Source: Excoecaria cochinchinensis (Eukaryota > Streptophyta > Magnoliopsida > Malpighiales > Euphorbiaceae). Taken from it: a DNA stretch of 64,000 nt. Within the stretch, counting starts at the first letter, position 1, and every line of letters begins with the position of its first letter. Shown in pieces: positions 41,704 through 53,665 of the stretch. Below the pieces are notes generated by a model. That model worked only from the letters and a program-made list of their open reading frames with translations. It was not told the origin of the DNA and made no database searches. The stretch lies in the NCBI GenBank assembly GCA_947683425.1, contig CANTUQ010000031.1, positions 8,877,001 to 8,941,000 of the forward strand. Direction: 5' to 3'. The translations under genes were made by a program, and so were the position numbers.

Positions 41704-44492
41704 AAAACTTTTTCACTACACCTTGATGGAGGTCAACCGTATCACTGGACCCGAACGGGCCAAACACTGGCAGCTGCACTCACTATCCCTTTATAAGCAT
41801 GCTTATCTATCCACTACACTGACACTTTAAGCTCTCACTCACTCAAAATTACAATACACTATTATGCATAATCACTAATCAAAACACTATCATAATAAGA
41901 CATTAGCAAAACATAAACAAAGCAATAGTGAGAAACCGAGCAAAGTGAAGCATGAGAAAAAACATTTTACATTCCAATCGGGGCTCTGTAAACCGAATGA
42001 AGCTCTTCTTACCGAGCGACTCAACATGCCGAGCCTACCCTGCATGCCGAGCAGAGCCCTTCATGCTGAGCAAGCTCTACATACCGAGCAGACTGGAAAC
42101 TCAGCTCTATCTTGATCAGGACGAGAGTCTCGGTCAGACAGAGTCGCATTCTCCAGAACACCAGAAATCTACTGGAACACCGAGCTTTCAAAACCATGCC
42201 AAAACAATTTCATTCTATCATGAAATTCACATCAACACTCAACATGAGAGTTCACCACACTAACATGCACTAACATCAAATCACTCAAAATAACACGAAC
42301 ATCACTACATACAAAAACACTCAAAATTCCAGAACTTAAACCACGAAGAACACATGATCCGAAAGAAGATGAATAGACAACTCTCAAACAAACACCATCA
42401 CACACAGGCTCCCAGACCTGGAAACGAAGCTTCAAGCTGAACTCTTCAGTAAACCACTTTCTCTTTGCCTTTACTCTTCCTTCTCTCTTCTGATTCTTGC
42501 ACAAAAACTCAGCCAATTCAACACTAAATCAAAACATAAACTCAACCCACAAAACTGAACTTGTCAACCCAAGAACAGAGAACAAGAAGAATGAAGAAAT
42601 CTCAAACATAAACCCGAACACTTACCTTCTTGAAACAGCTCAAAACTCAGTAAATCCCTTAGCAAATCTTGAAGAACACACAAGGAAAATTAAGAGCAGG
42701 ATTTCGGAAAAAGAGAGAGAAAATGGGAAAGAGCAAAAAGATGAAAAATGGCTTCCAAGGAAAGCAAGCCCTCTTTTCTACTTTCCCTCTCGTCTCTCTC
42801 TTTCAAATCCTCATAAATGCTCTCAACCACCAAAGCCACTTGTCCATCCCTCATTGGACCTCTAAACCCACTATCTTGACTTTTACCTTTCAATCCTTGG
42901 CAAATTTCCTTTTTCATCACTAATAACAATTCTTTCATTTTATACTTTAATTTACTCTTCAATTTAGTCCTCACTTCCACTTACATAATTACAAAATCAC
43001 TCTAAATATCCGATCAAAACCATAAATTTTGACTAGGCACTTTTTGGGTTGTGACATCAAAGGGAAAGAGAGAGCAAGAGAAAGAAAGAAGAGAGAGCAA
43101 GAAAATAGAAAAGGAAAGAGAGAGCAAAGAAATAAAAAGAACAAAGAAGAGAGGAAACAAACCTAGGAAAAGGGAAACGCAGAAATCGAAGAAAAGAAAA
43201 AGAAAAAAGGGAAGAAGAAGAAAGAGGTGGCTGGCGCCACCTCCGACATCGGATGATGCCACGCGCAGCGGCAGATCACCCCAGGAGGAGAGACGATCCG
43301 CCACCAGCCGCTCGCCTATGTGAGCCACCTCAGGGCAGATCGGCGAGAGAGGCGAGGAAGATACCGACGCTGATTTCGGCCACACCATGGCAGCTCGGGC
43401 TCGTGACCACTGGCAGAGGACTCCTGCTGACGAGACAATCTTTTCGGTACCGTCCGATCGTCCCCGTTCGCCAGCAGCATGGAGATCAAAGGAGGTTGCT
43501 CCACAAGGTTCCAGTGCATTTTTTGACCAAACCGCATCCCTTTTCAGCGCGTGACCAGCGGCGAAGGATCCCAGGCGGCCCGATCTACCTTCTAGTGGTG
43601 GCGGTGTCACCAACGGCTGAGCCCGGCGAAGCTCCGGTGAGGAAATCCGGGGCATGTGGCTCGTCTATTGAGCTAGGCGGAGCACGGTCGTGGTGAATAG
43701 TTTAGGATTTATTATTCAAGGCCTGTATTAATTATTATTTTATTTTCTTTTATTCGCTTGAGGTCTGTAATAATAAAGACTTTTTCGACCGCACTTAAAA
43801 ACAACCACCACACAAAATATTTCTACTAAAATTGGAAATTTATTAATAAAACTGGACCAACGTCCTGGTTTTCATCCCAAAAGCAAAAGGTTCTTGTTTT
43901 TATTAAAACGAGATCACTTCGTCCTATTTCATAAAGTCGGTTTGAGAACTCTGTACTTTTTTGTAAAATAAGTAGTTGGGAACCAATGTTCTCATCTAAA
44001 TGAATGTCCCGATTTATGTATGTATTTTATTCTATCACTATTATGGATTTTGCATTTATTTTTTGGATAATTGTAATTATATTTTATTTATCGCTTTATT
44101 TATTGCTTTTTTATGTGCTTGTAATGCTCTTTAATTTACTTGCATGAATCGAGTGAGAAGAGAGAAAATAATTGACTCTAAAAACTCATTCATATAACGT
44201 TAACCAAAGGTATAAATAACAGTGAGGTCCTGAACTCTCTCTGGTTTTGGCCTCATAAGGTTAGAATTTATTTCCCAATATTTTATTAGGTGGCAACTCT
44301 ATGATACCTACCTTGTGATACCCAACAGACGCTCTCGTAGGTTGATTGCCAACAATGGAATGGGGTGAATCCCTATCCATTGCGAAGCGATTTGCTTTCA
44401 CGAGTTTTAATGAATCTCCATCCGGTTTTGGGTCCTAAAAGAGGACTCTCGAGAGCGACTTGGATGCTGAGAGCGGTTCGAGCGCGTCACAG

Positions 44493-44510
44493 TGGCGACT
44501 CCACTGGGGA
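44493..44510 (+). promoter_or_regulatory. Primer binding site of Tat2
   Basis: TGGCGACTCCACTGGGGA, identical to the Tat1 site, two bases after the LTR end. Confidence 0.8.
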
Positions 44511-44865
44511 TATTATGAGATTTTGCTCCAAAAGTACTTTTGGTTAATCTAATATAAATGAGTTTAGGATTAAGAAATTTTATCTCTTTTTGAAAAATTG
44601 CATTGCATTTACTAGAGCCTTAGATCTACGCTAGTCTGGACCCTCTTTCAGCCTCGCTGCGTTCCCGAAGCATGACCCTACGTTCACTCAATGTAGGGAA
44701 GTGTTAAGGATAATCACCAGCCCAAGCCTCGTACCTTATGGTATATCAAATGGAGACCCGATTGGTCATTATGCTCGAGATGAGCTAGACCCATCGGCAG
44801 GGATCATGCTTAGGTAGCCCTAAAGTATCATCACTTTTGACCAAAGCTCATATAATTGAAATAGA
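44511..44865 (+). other. Tat2 leader, left part
   Basis: Aligns with Tat1 18320-18670 (GTTAAGGATAATCACCAGCC and GAGCTAGACCC(A/G)TCGGCAG blocks). It is cut by the CACTA insertion and resumes at 56323. Confidence 0.7.
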
Positions 44866-45540
44866 CACTACAAGAAATTACATCTTTTATGACACAAAAA
44901 TTGTCATGAAAAATTCATTTTTCGTCGCTGAAAAGATAAGGTGACGAATTTTTATCGTCACAGAGAACGTAACGGTAGGCGCGTAACATAAAAGTTTACG
45001 TGACAATTTAATTATTTGTCACCGTAAGTATATTTTTTGTGACGAAAATGATTATCGTCATCTTTATTTTTTACTTTTCATGACAAAAATTATGTCACAA
45101 ATAAAATTATATTTCGTCACATTATATTATTTATCGTCATAAAATATTGGCATTTTTTATAACAAATTTAAAATTTGTCACGAAATTAAACATTTTTAAT
45201 GACGAAACTCTGCTTCTAGTTAAAACCATTAAGTATTGATTACGTAATTATCGTCACAAATAAATATAATTTTCGTCATAAAATATTTAATGTCGTCATT
45301 AAATCTAATACTTTAAGTGACGAAAAATGATTTGTCATTAAATTAATGTATATTAATGATGAATATAAATCGTTATATTATTTTACAAATGAGTGACATA
45401 AATACGGACAAAAATAATTGTCACAAAAAATAGTTTTAGTGACAATTTTTTATTGTCATTAAATTATATTTTTTTATTACAATATTAATATCGTAATTGT
45501 AAACATTATATCGTCATTTATAAATTATAACAAATATACT
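44866..45540. repeat. Left terminal and subterminal repeats of the CACTA element
   Basis: Many copies of GTGACGAA, TCGTCAC, ATCGTCA and TTTGTCAC in both orientations, over about 670 bp of AT-rich DNA after the inverted repeat. Confidence 0.85.
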
Positions 45541-45788
45541 TGTCATATATGCGTTGTATTAAAAATAACACATTTTAAATTTAATGTTCTACAATCAATT
45601 AAATTTCTAAAGAAAATCTAATATAATGTATTTATTCAAATAAAAGGTTAATTAAATAAAAACGTACTAACTAATGCAAAAAATTAAATTTACATCCTAA
45701 TCCAGAAATAAATTCAGTTGAAACTTCAAAATTTGCATCCTGTTCCTACAAAAAAAAAATCATATATTAGATAAAAAAAACTCAATCA

Positions 45789-46274
45789 TGTAACACCCTT
45801 AATCTATACACACACTACGATTCCAACAATACTACACAATTAATTGATTGTCCTAAACTACTCTTAAGATTGTTACGAAATCCGGGTAATTATTTTTTTT
45901 TATCCTTTCACTATACCCATCTGCCCTATAGCTATTTAGTTTTACTATTCATTCAATCAAAATACAAATATGTCACTTAATTCTACCGAAATTTTGACAG
46001 AATTTCCTCTATAATATTGCCTATCCGTAAATAATAAAATCTTTACACTTCAAATAATCATATATTCATTCACCCCGCTTCAATTCAAACTCGAACACAA
46101 GTTTGCCCATCCTCCAATTTAGGTCCATTCTCACGCACACCATATATTATAATATACTTGTATCATCGACTTTCATTACTCAATTCAATTATATAAAATA
46201 CAAAGGTACAATATTAATACATCAAAACTATCAGCTATAAATTAAGGGTGTGTGTATAGATTAAGGGTGCTACA
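45789..46274. mobile_element. 486-bp insertion with 27-bp inverted ends and AATCA duplication
   Basis: The ends TGTAACACCCTTAATC... and ...GATTAAGGGTGCTACA are inverted repeats over 27 bp with one mismatch. AATCA flanks both sides (45784-45788 and 46275-46279). TG..CA ends with a 5-bp duplication suggest a small LTR; the long inverted ends are more MITE-like. Non-coding. Confidence 0.7.
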
Positions 46275-46480
46275 AATCATATGCAAAACATTAGAACAAG
46301 CTGCAACTAGGCTCTTTTTACAAAGATCGGTGATAAATTTGTGTTAATGGCTGATCTTTTAGGCACTAGCCTGATAGCCTCTTGGTCAATACTAGTCTAA
46401 TAAGCTGGATCACATTTATGAACAAGACAAAGAAAGTGTTGACAATGGCATTTTAATTTAGTTTATCTGAAATAACATGG

Positions 46481-46522
<42 letters not shown>

Positions 46523-46557
46523 GTGTACATTTATTGATGGTAATGTGAATCATGTTT
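46190..46557. repeat. Internal CACTA duplication, left copy
   Basis: 46190-46420 repeats 53282-53510 in direct orientation, including the last ~80 bp of the 486-bp insertion and its flank. 46421-46555 repeats 53550-53665 in inverted orientation. An (ATA)n microsatellite (46483-46520) has expanded here relative to about four units in the right copy. Confidence 0.75.
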
Positions 46558-46603
46558 GGTTTTAGGGTGGCATTTATCCCCCAACACAATCCCATGCAGT
46601 GGG

Positions 46604-49158
46604 TGTAACACCCCCGCCGCTGCCCCCATTGGAAGGGCACCGGTGGGCGCGCTAACCGACGCTCACTCACGACATACATGCATACATACATGTGCTAAGC
46701 GGAAGCATTCTCTAAGAATAATGATAAGGAAGAATATAAATCTCATATAATCGAAATATAGAGTTAAATACAATCCCAAAAGATTACATCATTCCTTTAC
46801 AAAAAGTTACATAAGCCACTATACAAAAAATATTACAAACCAAGAGAATTACAGGAGAAGATAACAAAATAAAGACTCTACTCCTACGTGGCCGACCAGC
46901 AGATGCGCAACAAGAACAATCTCCCAAAATCCTGTAACCTACACGGGACAAGAACCCGTGCTAAGCGATAACGCTTAGTGGGGAGGAACAAACATAACAG
47001 AACACTATGCAAGATAATAAACATTATCATACAGAATTCACTAAATATCAGAGGGCAGAAATATATACACAGCTCAAGAGTCACTATATGCATATCAGAG
47101 TTAAAACAGATAATATGAAGCAATGGTCAAAATCAGAATCACGCAATAATTAGAACACTTCACTAATCACTTATAAGACACTTAACACAATAGCCTGAAT
47201 TCAAAGGTGGAGGATACGGGAACACGGCACGGGAGACCGAAGCCTCAAAAACAGTTTTTTAATACCCGAAGGTAGCGCGGGAGACCGGAGTCTTAAAACA
47301 TTTTATCACTACACGGAAGATGACCATCTCGGACCACTTCGCCCAAATGGGGCGGACACGGGCAGCTGCACTCACTAACCCTTCTTAAGCATGCTTAATT
47401 ATCTAGGACCTTGACACTTCAGGCTCGACAACTTATTCACTCACACGACAATACACAATCAAAACAAGATTCAACTCATGATTCTAACATCAAAAAAATT
47501 CATAACTAAGACACTAGTACAATGATATCACGAGTCATAAGCACAAACATATTTCATGCAATAGTGAGAAACCGTGCAAAGTGGAACAAATGAAACACAT
47601 TCAGAAAATAGGGCAAGCAGGAAGGGCCTCTATCGCGATCGCGACAGTGTCGTGCTCGCGATAGAGCACGAGGAACCTCCTCGCGAGCTCGCGCCAGAAG
47701 GCCTGCTTGCGACGAAGTTCGCTATGCAGATTGCGCAACCGAGCTCTGTCGCGCTCGCGACAGAGACCAGTTTCTTCCTCCTTGCGAGCACGCTCGGCAG
47801 CATGCTCGCGCGAGGACTCGGCTACCGAGCTCTCTATCGCGCTCGCGACAGAGGACTCACTAGCAATAAGGGGCCAATCCGCATTCTGTCGCGATCGCGA
47901 CAGAACCCAAAATTGCCCAAAAACTGCACTTTTCCTACTCTTTTCACACACAATCCTTCATACATGCAAACAACATATACAAACACTTACCTCAAGCCTC
48001 CTGCACAATACCGCATCACTCTCAAGCCACATAAACACATTTACGCAATAATCAAACATCAATTCATCATGGATTCACTCACAACCAAACTCAAAATTCA
48101 ATAACATAGCATGTTCATGTTCCAAAACACATACTATCCTCACTATATCACTAACATTTCATTATAAATCACTACTTATTTAAACACGCATTCATCTAAC
48201 AAAACACTAAAGGTCACAAATGGCATGCAATCACAAAATAGAACCGATCCAAGGAGGAAGATAGGGGAAAACGTACTCCACACACACAGCTCCCAAACAC
48301 ATACACATACTCCAAAAATGCAGCTCCCTAACATAGTCAAATTAAGCTCCCAAACCTGGAAATCACAGCTTCAAACCGAGGCCCTCACGAGTCCGCTTTC
48401 TCTTTACCCTTGCTCCTTCTTCTAGCTTTCGATTCTTGCACAAACCCAATCAAAACTCACTCAAATCAAATCCAAAATTCCACAATCAAAAACAGAAAAA
48501 GAAGGAGAAGAGAAGAACCGAAAAAAAAAAAAAAGAACTTCAGACCATTTACCTTCAAAAACTTAGCTCAATCCTCAAGATTCCCACTCAAAACTCAAAG
48601 AAAACACAAGAGGAAAGGAGATGAGAGCAGAAAAATGGAAGGAAGAGAGAGAGAACGGGAAAGAGGAAGAAAAGAGGAAGAAGTGAGCTAGCTTCCACGG
48701 GAAGCTAGGGAAATTCTGCCCCTCCCTTCCCTCTCTCCTACTTTTCATTTAATGCACACCAACCCCTTGCCACTTGTCACAATCTTAGAGAATCAAACCA
48801 TCCACTTTAACTTATCCACTCTTGCCACCATACACTACACACACACTAACTTCTCTCACACTAATATCTTCCATGCACCAAACTTCACTCATACCATAAC
48901 ATTTCTCATAACCCACTTCATCCAAGGCACCATGCACCAAAACCCACACAATAAAATCCCTAAGTCCACTTATATCCTGCTCCCATACACAACAAGCACA
49001 CCATAACATTTCCATCACTTAACTTATTACTTAATTTATTAATTCCTTAATAATTAATTTCTTATTATCCAAATTTCCTCTTACTCAAATTATGAAAATG
49101 CCCTTACTTTACCAACTTACCACGCAAATTCCGATCAGGCCCTCTTTGGGTTGTTACA
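46604..49158 (-). repeat. 3' LTR of family E
   Basis: 2,555 bp, on the minus strand TGTAACAACCC ... GGGGTGTTACA. The stem motif is at 46956-46984. Hairpins at 47233-47246 (GAGGC-TTCG-GTCTC, minus strand), 47263-47274 (TACC-TTCG-GGTA) and 47282-47293 (AGAC-TCCG-GTCT). It has a CpG palindrome cluster and a purine-rich tract near 48600-48690. Confidence 0.9.
47625..47905. repeat. CpG palindrome cluster with a 22-bp perfect palindrome
   Basis: Repeated TCGCG-containing inverted motifs. 47884-47905 is a perfect 22-bp palindrome centred on CGCGATCGCG with CTGT/ACAG arms. The partner in the other LTR (51600-51908) shows G-to-A and C-to-T changes at CpG sites and small rearrangements. Confidence 0.85.
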
Positions 49159-49159
49159 A

Positions 49160-49177
49160 TCACTCCCCCTTAAAGAA
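49160..49177 (-). promoter_or_regulatory. Polypurine tract of family E
   Basis: Minus strand TTTAAGGGGGAGTGAT directly before the LTR start TGTAACAACCC, preceded by GAGGACGAAATTTC, the usual Tekay/Del context. Confidence 0.85.
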
Positions 49178-49249
49178 ATTTCGTCCTCGAAATTTCTCTG
49201 CTAACCACTTAAATCCAACAACCCAAAACTCAAAACGAATTAGCAAAGG

Positions 49250-50436
49250 CTAGAAACACAACTTACCAGAAGGTCCGGCTCGATCCGCTGCATCCTCTCC
49301 TACCAAGGCATACACTCGTAGGCGTGCAAACACTTCTTCTATTTGCGGCTTCTGCACTGACTCTGACGGCGCTTGAGAAGGTCGTCCACTACCTCTACCA
49401 CTCTGGTTTCCTCTTGCTCTCTGACCACTGGCTCTACTCTCGGGTTGAGCCTGAAGCTCTCTTCGATCCGGACAATTTGCCACCATATGCTCATGACTCC
49501 CACATTTAAAGCACGCTCCAGAGATCCTTCTGCACTCGCCCCAATGGCGCTTATGACAATGCTCGCACTCCGGGATCACACTTCCCTTACTAGAAGGTGG
49601 CACTACACTCCCAACTTCCGAACGTACCGGAATCAAACTCTTCCCACCTTGGCCACTCGGAACTCCTCTCGACTTCTTACCACTTCCTATCCCACCATCC
49701 GATGCTTTCCTCTTATTCTCTATTCTCTGTTTGATCACCTCAGATTCCTCTAACTTTATTGCCGCTGCCACAAGATGATAATACCCCACTGGTTGCAAGA
49801 CCGTCATTGCCGACAAAGGACCTCTGATCACCTCACGCAATCCCTCTTGAAAGTGCCTACATCTGAACTCGTCCGTCAACAACTGCTCAGGCACATACTT
49901 ACTCAACCGGCTGAATTCCTTATCATACTCACTCACGGTCATACCCCGCTGCTTCAGACTGATGAACTCTCTCCACTTGGCTTCCTGGTATGCCTTCGTC
50001 ACATACTTCTACTCAAATTCTTGCTTGAAGAATCCCCAAGTCAACTCGGCTGGTCATTGAGGATTTCGCATCACAAGCTCCCACCAATCATACGCTGACC
50101 CTTGTAGCAGTGACACTGCACAAAGCACTCTCTGATCTGTAGGACATCTAATCTCTTGCAAAATCTCTTAAGCCAAAACTCGGCCACATCAGATTGATCC
50201 ATAGCAGTCCCATGAAAGTCTTCTGCTCCTCTCTTTCTTAATAACTCAGTCGGGGCCTTAGGAGCAGTTAACCTTTCCACTAACTGAAGCAAACCTTGCA
50301 CTAGGACCGGATTCTCATGACCTAAACCCATACTAGGAACCTTTTATGGCTGATGCTGCGAAGCAGGTTGCCCACCTCTCACTACACTTGCACTACCAAC
50401 CGTCTCACCCACATTCTCACTTGCATCAGACTCCAT
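49250..50436 (-). pseudogene. gag: Degenerate gag of family E
   Basis: Start ATG 50436 (MESDASEN), about 110 bp after the primer site. The gag core includes LLQGSAYDWWELV and KQRGMTVSEYDKEFSRLSKY, followed by a basic stretch and a CCHC zinc knuckle CFKCGSHEHMVANC. Breaks: TAA at 50346-50344, a one-base loss near 50140, TGA at 50056-50054 and TAG at 50011-50009. After the knuckle the frame reads RVYALVGED, the usual gag/protease junction, then stops at 49250 where pol should begin. A GTAAGT lies at that deletion border. Particle formation by this copy is not expected. Confidence 0.9.
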
Positions 50437-50548
50437 CTAGACACTACACAAGACAAGACACATCTGCATTAGGCCACAACACAACACCGACACTCATGCA
50501 AGGACTCGACATACAACAGACAAAGACAACCAGAACCGCCTAAACCGG

Positions 50549-50560
50549 GCTCTGATACCA
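50549..50560 (-). promoter_or_regulatory. Primer binding site of family E
   Basis: Minus strand TGGTATCAGAGC, five bases after the 5' LTR end. Met-initiator type. Confidence 0.88.
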
Positions 50561-50565
50561 CAAAC

Positions 50566-53144
50566 TATAACACCCCCGCCGTCGCCCCTGTTGGAAGGGC
50601 ACCGGTGGGCGCGCTACCCGACGCTCACTCACGACATACATACATACATACATACATGCCTAAGCGGAAGCATTCTCTAAGAATAATGATAAGGAAGAAC
50701 ATAAATCTCATATAATCGAAATATAGAGTTAAATACAATCCCAAAAGATTACATCATTCCTTTACAAAATGTTACATAAGCCACTATACAAAAAATATTA
50801 CATACCAAGAGAATTACAGGAGAAGATAACAAAATAAAGACTCTACTCCTACGTGGCCGACCAGCAGATGCGCAACAAGAGCAATCTCCCAAAATCCTAT
50901 CACCTACATGGGACAAGAACCCGTGCTAAGCGATAACGCTTAGTGGGGAGGAACAAACATAATAGAACACTATGCAAGATAATAAACATTATCATACAGA
51001 ATTCACTAAATATCAAAGGGCAGAAATATATACACAGCTCAAGAGTCACTATATGCATATCAGAGTTGAAATAGATAATATGAAGCAATGGTCAAAATCA
51101 GAATCACGCAATAATTAGAACACTTCACTAATCACTTATAAGACACTTAACACAATAGCCTGAATTCAAAGGTGGAGGATACGGGAACACGGCACGGGAG
51201 ACCGAAGCCTCAAAAACAGTGTTTTAATACCCGAAGGTAGCGCGGGAGACCGGAGTCTTAAAACATTTTATCACTACACGGAACATGACCATCTCGGAGG
51301 TCGACCGCTTCGCCCAAACGGGGCGGACACGGGCAGCTGCACTCACTAACCCTTCTTAAGCATGCTTAATTATCCAGGACCTTGACACTTCAGGCTCGAC
51401 AACTTATTCACTCACACGACAATACACAATCAAAACAAGATTCAACTCATGATTCTAACATCAAAAAAATTCATAACTAAGACACTAGTACAATGATATC
51501 ACGAGTCATAAGCACAAACATATTTCATGCAATAGTGAGAAACCGTGCAAAGTGGAACAAATGAAACACATTCAGAAAACAGGGCAAGCAGGAAGGGCCT
51601 CTGTCGCGATCGCGACAGTGTCGTGCTCGCGACAGAGCACGAGGCACCTCCTCGCGAGCTCGCGCCAGAAGGCTGCTCGCGACAAAGTTCGCTATACAGA
51701 TTGCGCAACCGAGCTATGTCGCGCTAACGAAAACGTTGTGGTCGCGACAGAGACCAGTTTCTTCCTCCTCGCGAGCACGCTCAGCAGCATGCTCGCATGG
51801 GGACTCGGCTACCGAGCTCTCTGTTGCACTCGCGACAACGTCGTGCTCACGACAGAGGACTCACTAGCAACAAGGGGCCAATCCGTATTCTGTCACGATC
51901 ACGACAGAACCCAGAATTGCCCAAAAACTGCACTTTTCCTACTCTTTTCACACACAATCCTTCATACATGCAAACAACATATACAAACACTTACCTCAAG
52001 CCTCCTGCACAATACCGCATCATTCTCAAGTCACATAAACACATTTACGCAATAATCAAACATCAATTCATCATGGATTCACTCACAACCAAACTCAAAA
52101 TTCAATAACATAGCATGTTCATGTTCCAAAACACATACTATCCTCACTATATCACTAACATTTCATTATAAATCACTACTTATTTAAACATGCATTCATC
52201 TAACAAAACACTAAAGGTCACAAATGGCATGCAATCACAAAATAGAACCGATCCAAGGAGGAAAATAGGGGAAAACGTACTCCATACACACAGCTCCCAA
52301 ACACATACACACACTCCAAAAATGCAGCTCCCTAACATAGTCAAATTAAGCTCCCAAACCTGGAAATCGTAGTTTTAAACCGAGGCCCTCACGAGTCCGC
52401 TTTCTCTTTACCCTTGCTCTTTCTTCTAGCTTCCGATTCTTGCACAAACCCAATCAAAACTCACTCAAATCAAACCCAAAATTCCACAATCAAAATCAGA
52501 AAAAGAAGGAGAAGAGAGGAACCGAAAAAAACAAAGAACTTCAGACCACTTACCTTCAAAAACTTAGCTCAATCCTCAAGATTCCCACTCAAAACTCAAA
52601 GAAAACAAAAGAGGAAAGGAGATGAGAGCAGAAAAATGGAAGGAAGAGAGAGAGAACGGGAAAGAAGAAGAAAAGAGGAAGAAGTGAGCTAGCTTCCACG
52701 GGAAGCTAGGGAAATCTTCACTCTCTCCTACTTTTCATTTAATGCACACCCCTTGCCACTTGTCACAATCTTAGAGAATCAAACCATCCACTTTAACTTA
52801 TCCACTCTTGGCACCATACACTACACACACACTAACTTCTCTCACACTAATATGTTCCATGCACTAAACTTCACTCATACCATAACATTTATCATAACCC
52901 ACTTCATCCAAGGCACCATGCACCAAAACCCACACAATAAAATCCCTAAGTACAGTTATATCCTACTCCCATACACAACAAGCACACCATAACATTTCCA
53001 TCACTTAACTTATTACTTAATTAATTAATTCCTTAATAATTAATTTCTTATTATCCAAATTTCCTCTTACTCAAATTACGAAAATACCCTTACTTTACCG
53101 ACTTACCACGCAGATTCCAATCAGGCTCTCTTTGGGTTATTACA
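50566..53144 (-). repeat. 5' LTR of family E
   Basis: 2,579 bp, TGTAATAACCC ... GGGGTGTTATA on the minus strand, both ends slightly mutated from TGTAAC/TTACA. It contains the same stem (50920-50949), hairpins (51200-51260) and palindrome cluster (51600-51908) as its partner. Confidence 0.9.
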
Positions 53145-53281
53145 GTGGGGACTGCTGACTTTGTTATCCCGTCTAATAAATTAGAAATTAAGATAGGCAT
53201 GTGAATTTGATGGATTCGGGGATGGTGGTTGGTTGTTGATGAAATCACATCTTTGAAAGCTATGCTTAAAATATCCTTAAG

Positions 53282-53665
53282 ATTTTTAAAATACAAAGGT
53301 ACAATATTAATGCATCAAAACTATCAGCTATAAATTAAAGGTGTGTGTATAGATTAAGGGTGCTACAAATCATATGCAAAACATTAGAACAAGCTGCAAC
53401 TAGGCCCTTTCTACAAAGATCAGTAATAAATTTGTGTTAATGGCTGATCTTTTAGGTACTAACCTGATAGCCTCTTGATCAATACTAGTCCAATAAGCTG
53501 GATCACATTTAAGGCAAAGAAAACGATTTGAGAACCTACATAAAACCAATCATGATTCACATTACCATCAATAAATGTACACATTTTTTATTATTATTAT
53601 TGTCGATGTTATTTCAGATAAACTAAATTAAAATGCAATTGTCATCACTTTCTTTGTCTTGTTTA
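53282..53665. repeat. Internal CACTA duplication, right copy
   Basis: Partner of 46190-46557. The two segments are in direct and inverted relation respectively, separated by about 40 bp not found on the left. It contains one end of the 486-bp insertion (to 53362) followed by the same AATCATATGC flank, so duplication came after that insertion. Confidence 0.75.

Larger units (their letters stand above)
41078..43056 (-). mobile_element. Solo LTR, Tekay-like family D
   Basis: 1,979 bp, on the minus strand TGTCACAACCC ... GGGGTGTTACA, with a perfect TCAAA duplication (41073-41077 and 43057-43061). The empty site is preserved in the 3' LTR of Tat2 (AGATCAAAGGGAAAG near 62672), confirming the boundaries. 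It has repeated CCGAGC motifs at 41995-42100. No coding sequence. Confidence 0.93.
40656..44491 (+). repeat. 5' LTR of Tat2 (interrupted)
   Basis: TGTAGACACTGGGTCC ... GAGCGCGTCACA, about 1,852 bp without the solo LTR. A GAGA/AAGAGAG purine tract (43060-43230) and a GC-rich block (43230-43700) follow the promoter in the transcribed part. Both recur in the 3' LTR at 62680-63330. Confidence 0.85.
46604..53144 (-). mobile_element. Gag-only Tekay/Del-like LTR retrotransposon (family E)
   Basis: 6,541 bp with a perfect GTGGG target duplication (46599-46603 and 53145-53149). On the minus strand: 5' LTR 53144-50566, primer site, gag, polypurine tract, 3' LTR 49158-46604. The interior is 1,407 bp. 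Protease, RT, RNase H and integrase are all absent; sequence passes from the end of gag to about 90 bp before the polypurine tract. Such two-LTR gag-only elements are known in plants. The LTRs differ by indels and many substitutions, so the insertion is not recent. Confidence 0.92.

Noticed and set aside
43014..43655. 213-codon minus-strand ORF in the Tat2 LTR
   Set aside because: It reads the purine tract as F/L/S runs; its counterpart in the 3' LTR is broken differently, so no sign of selection.
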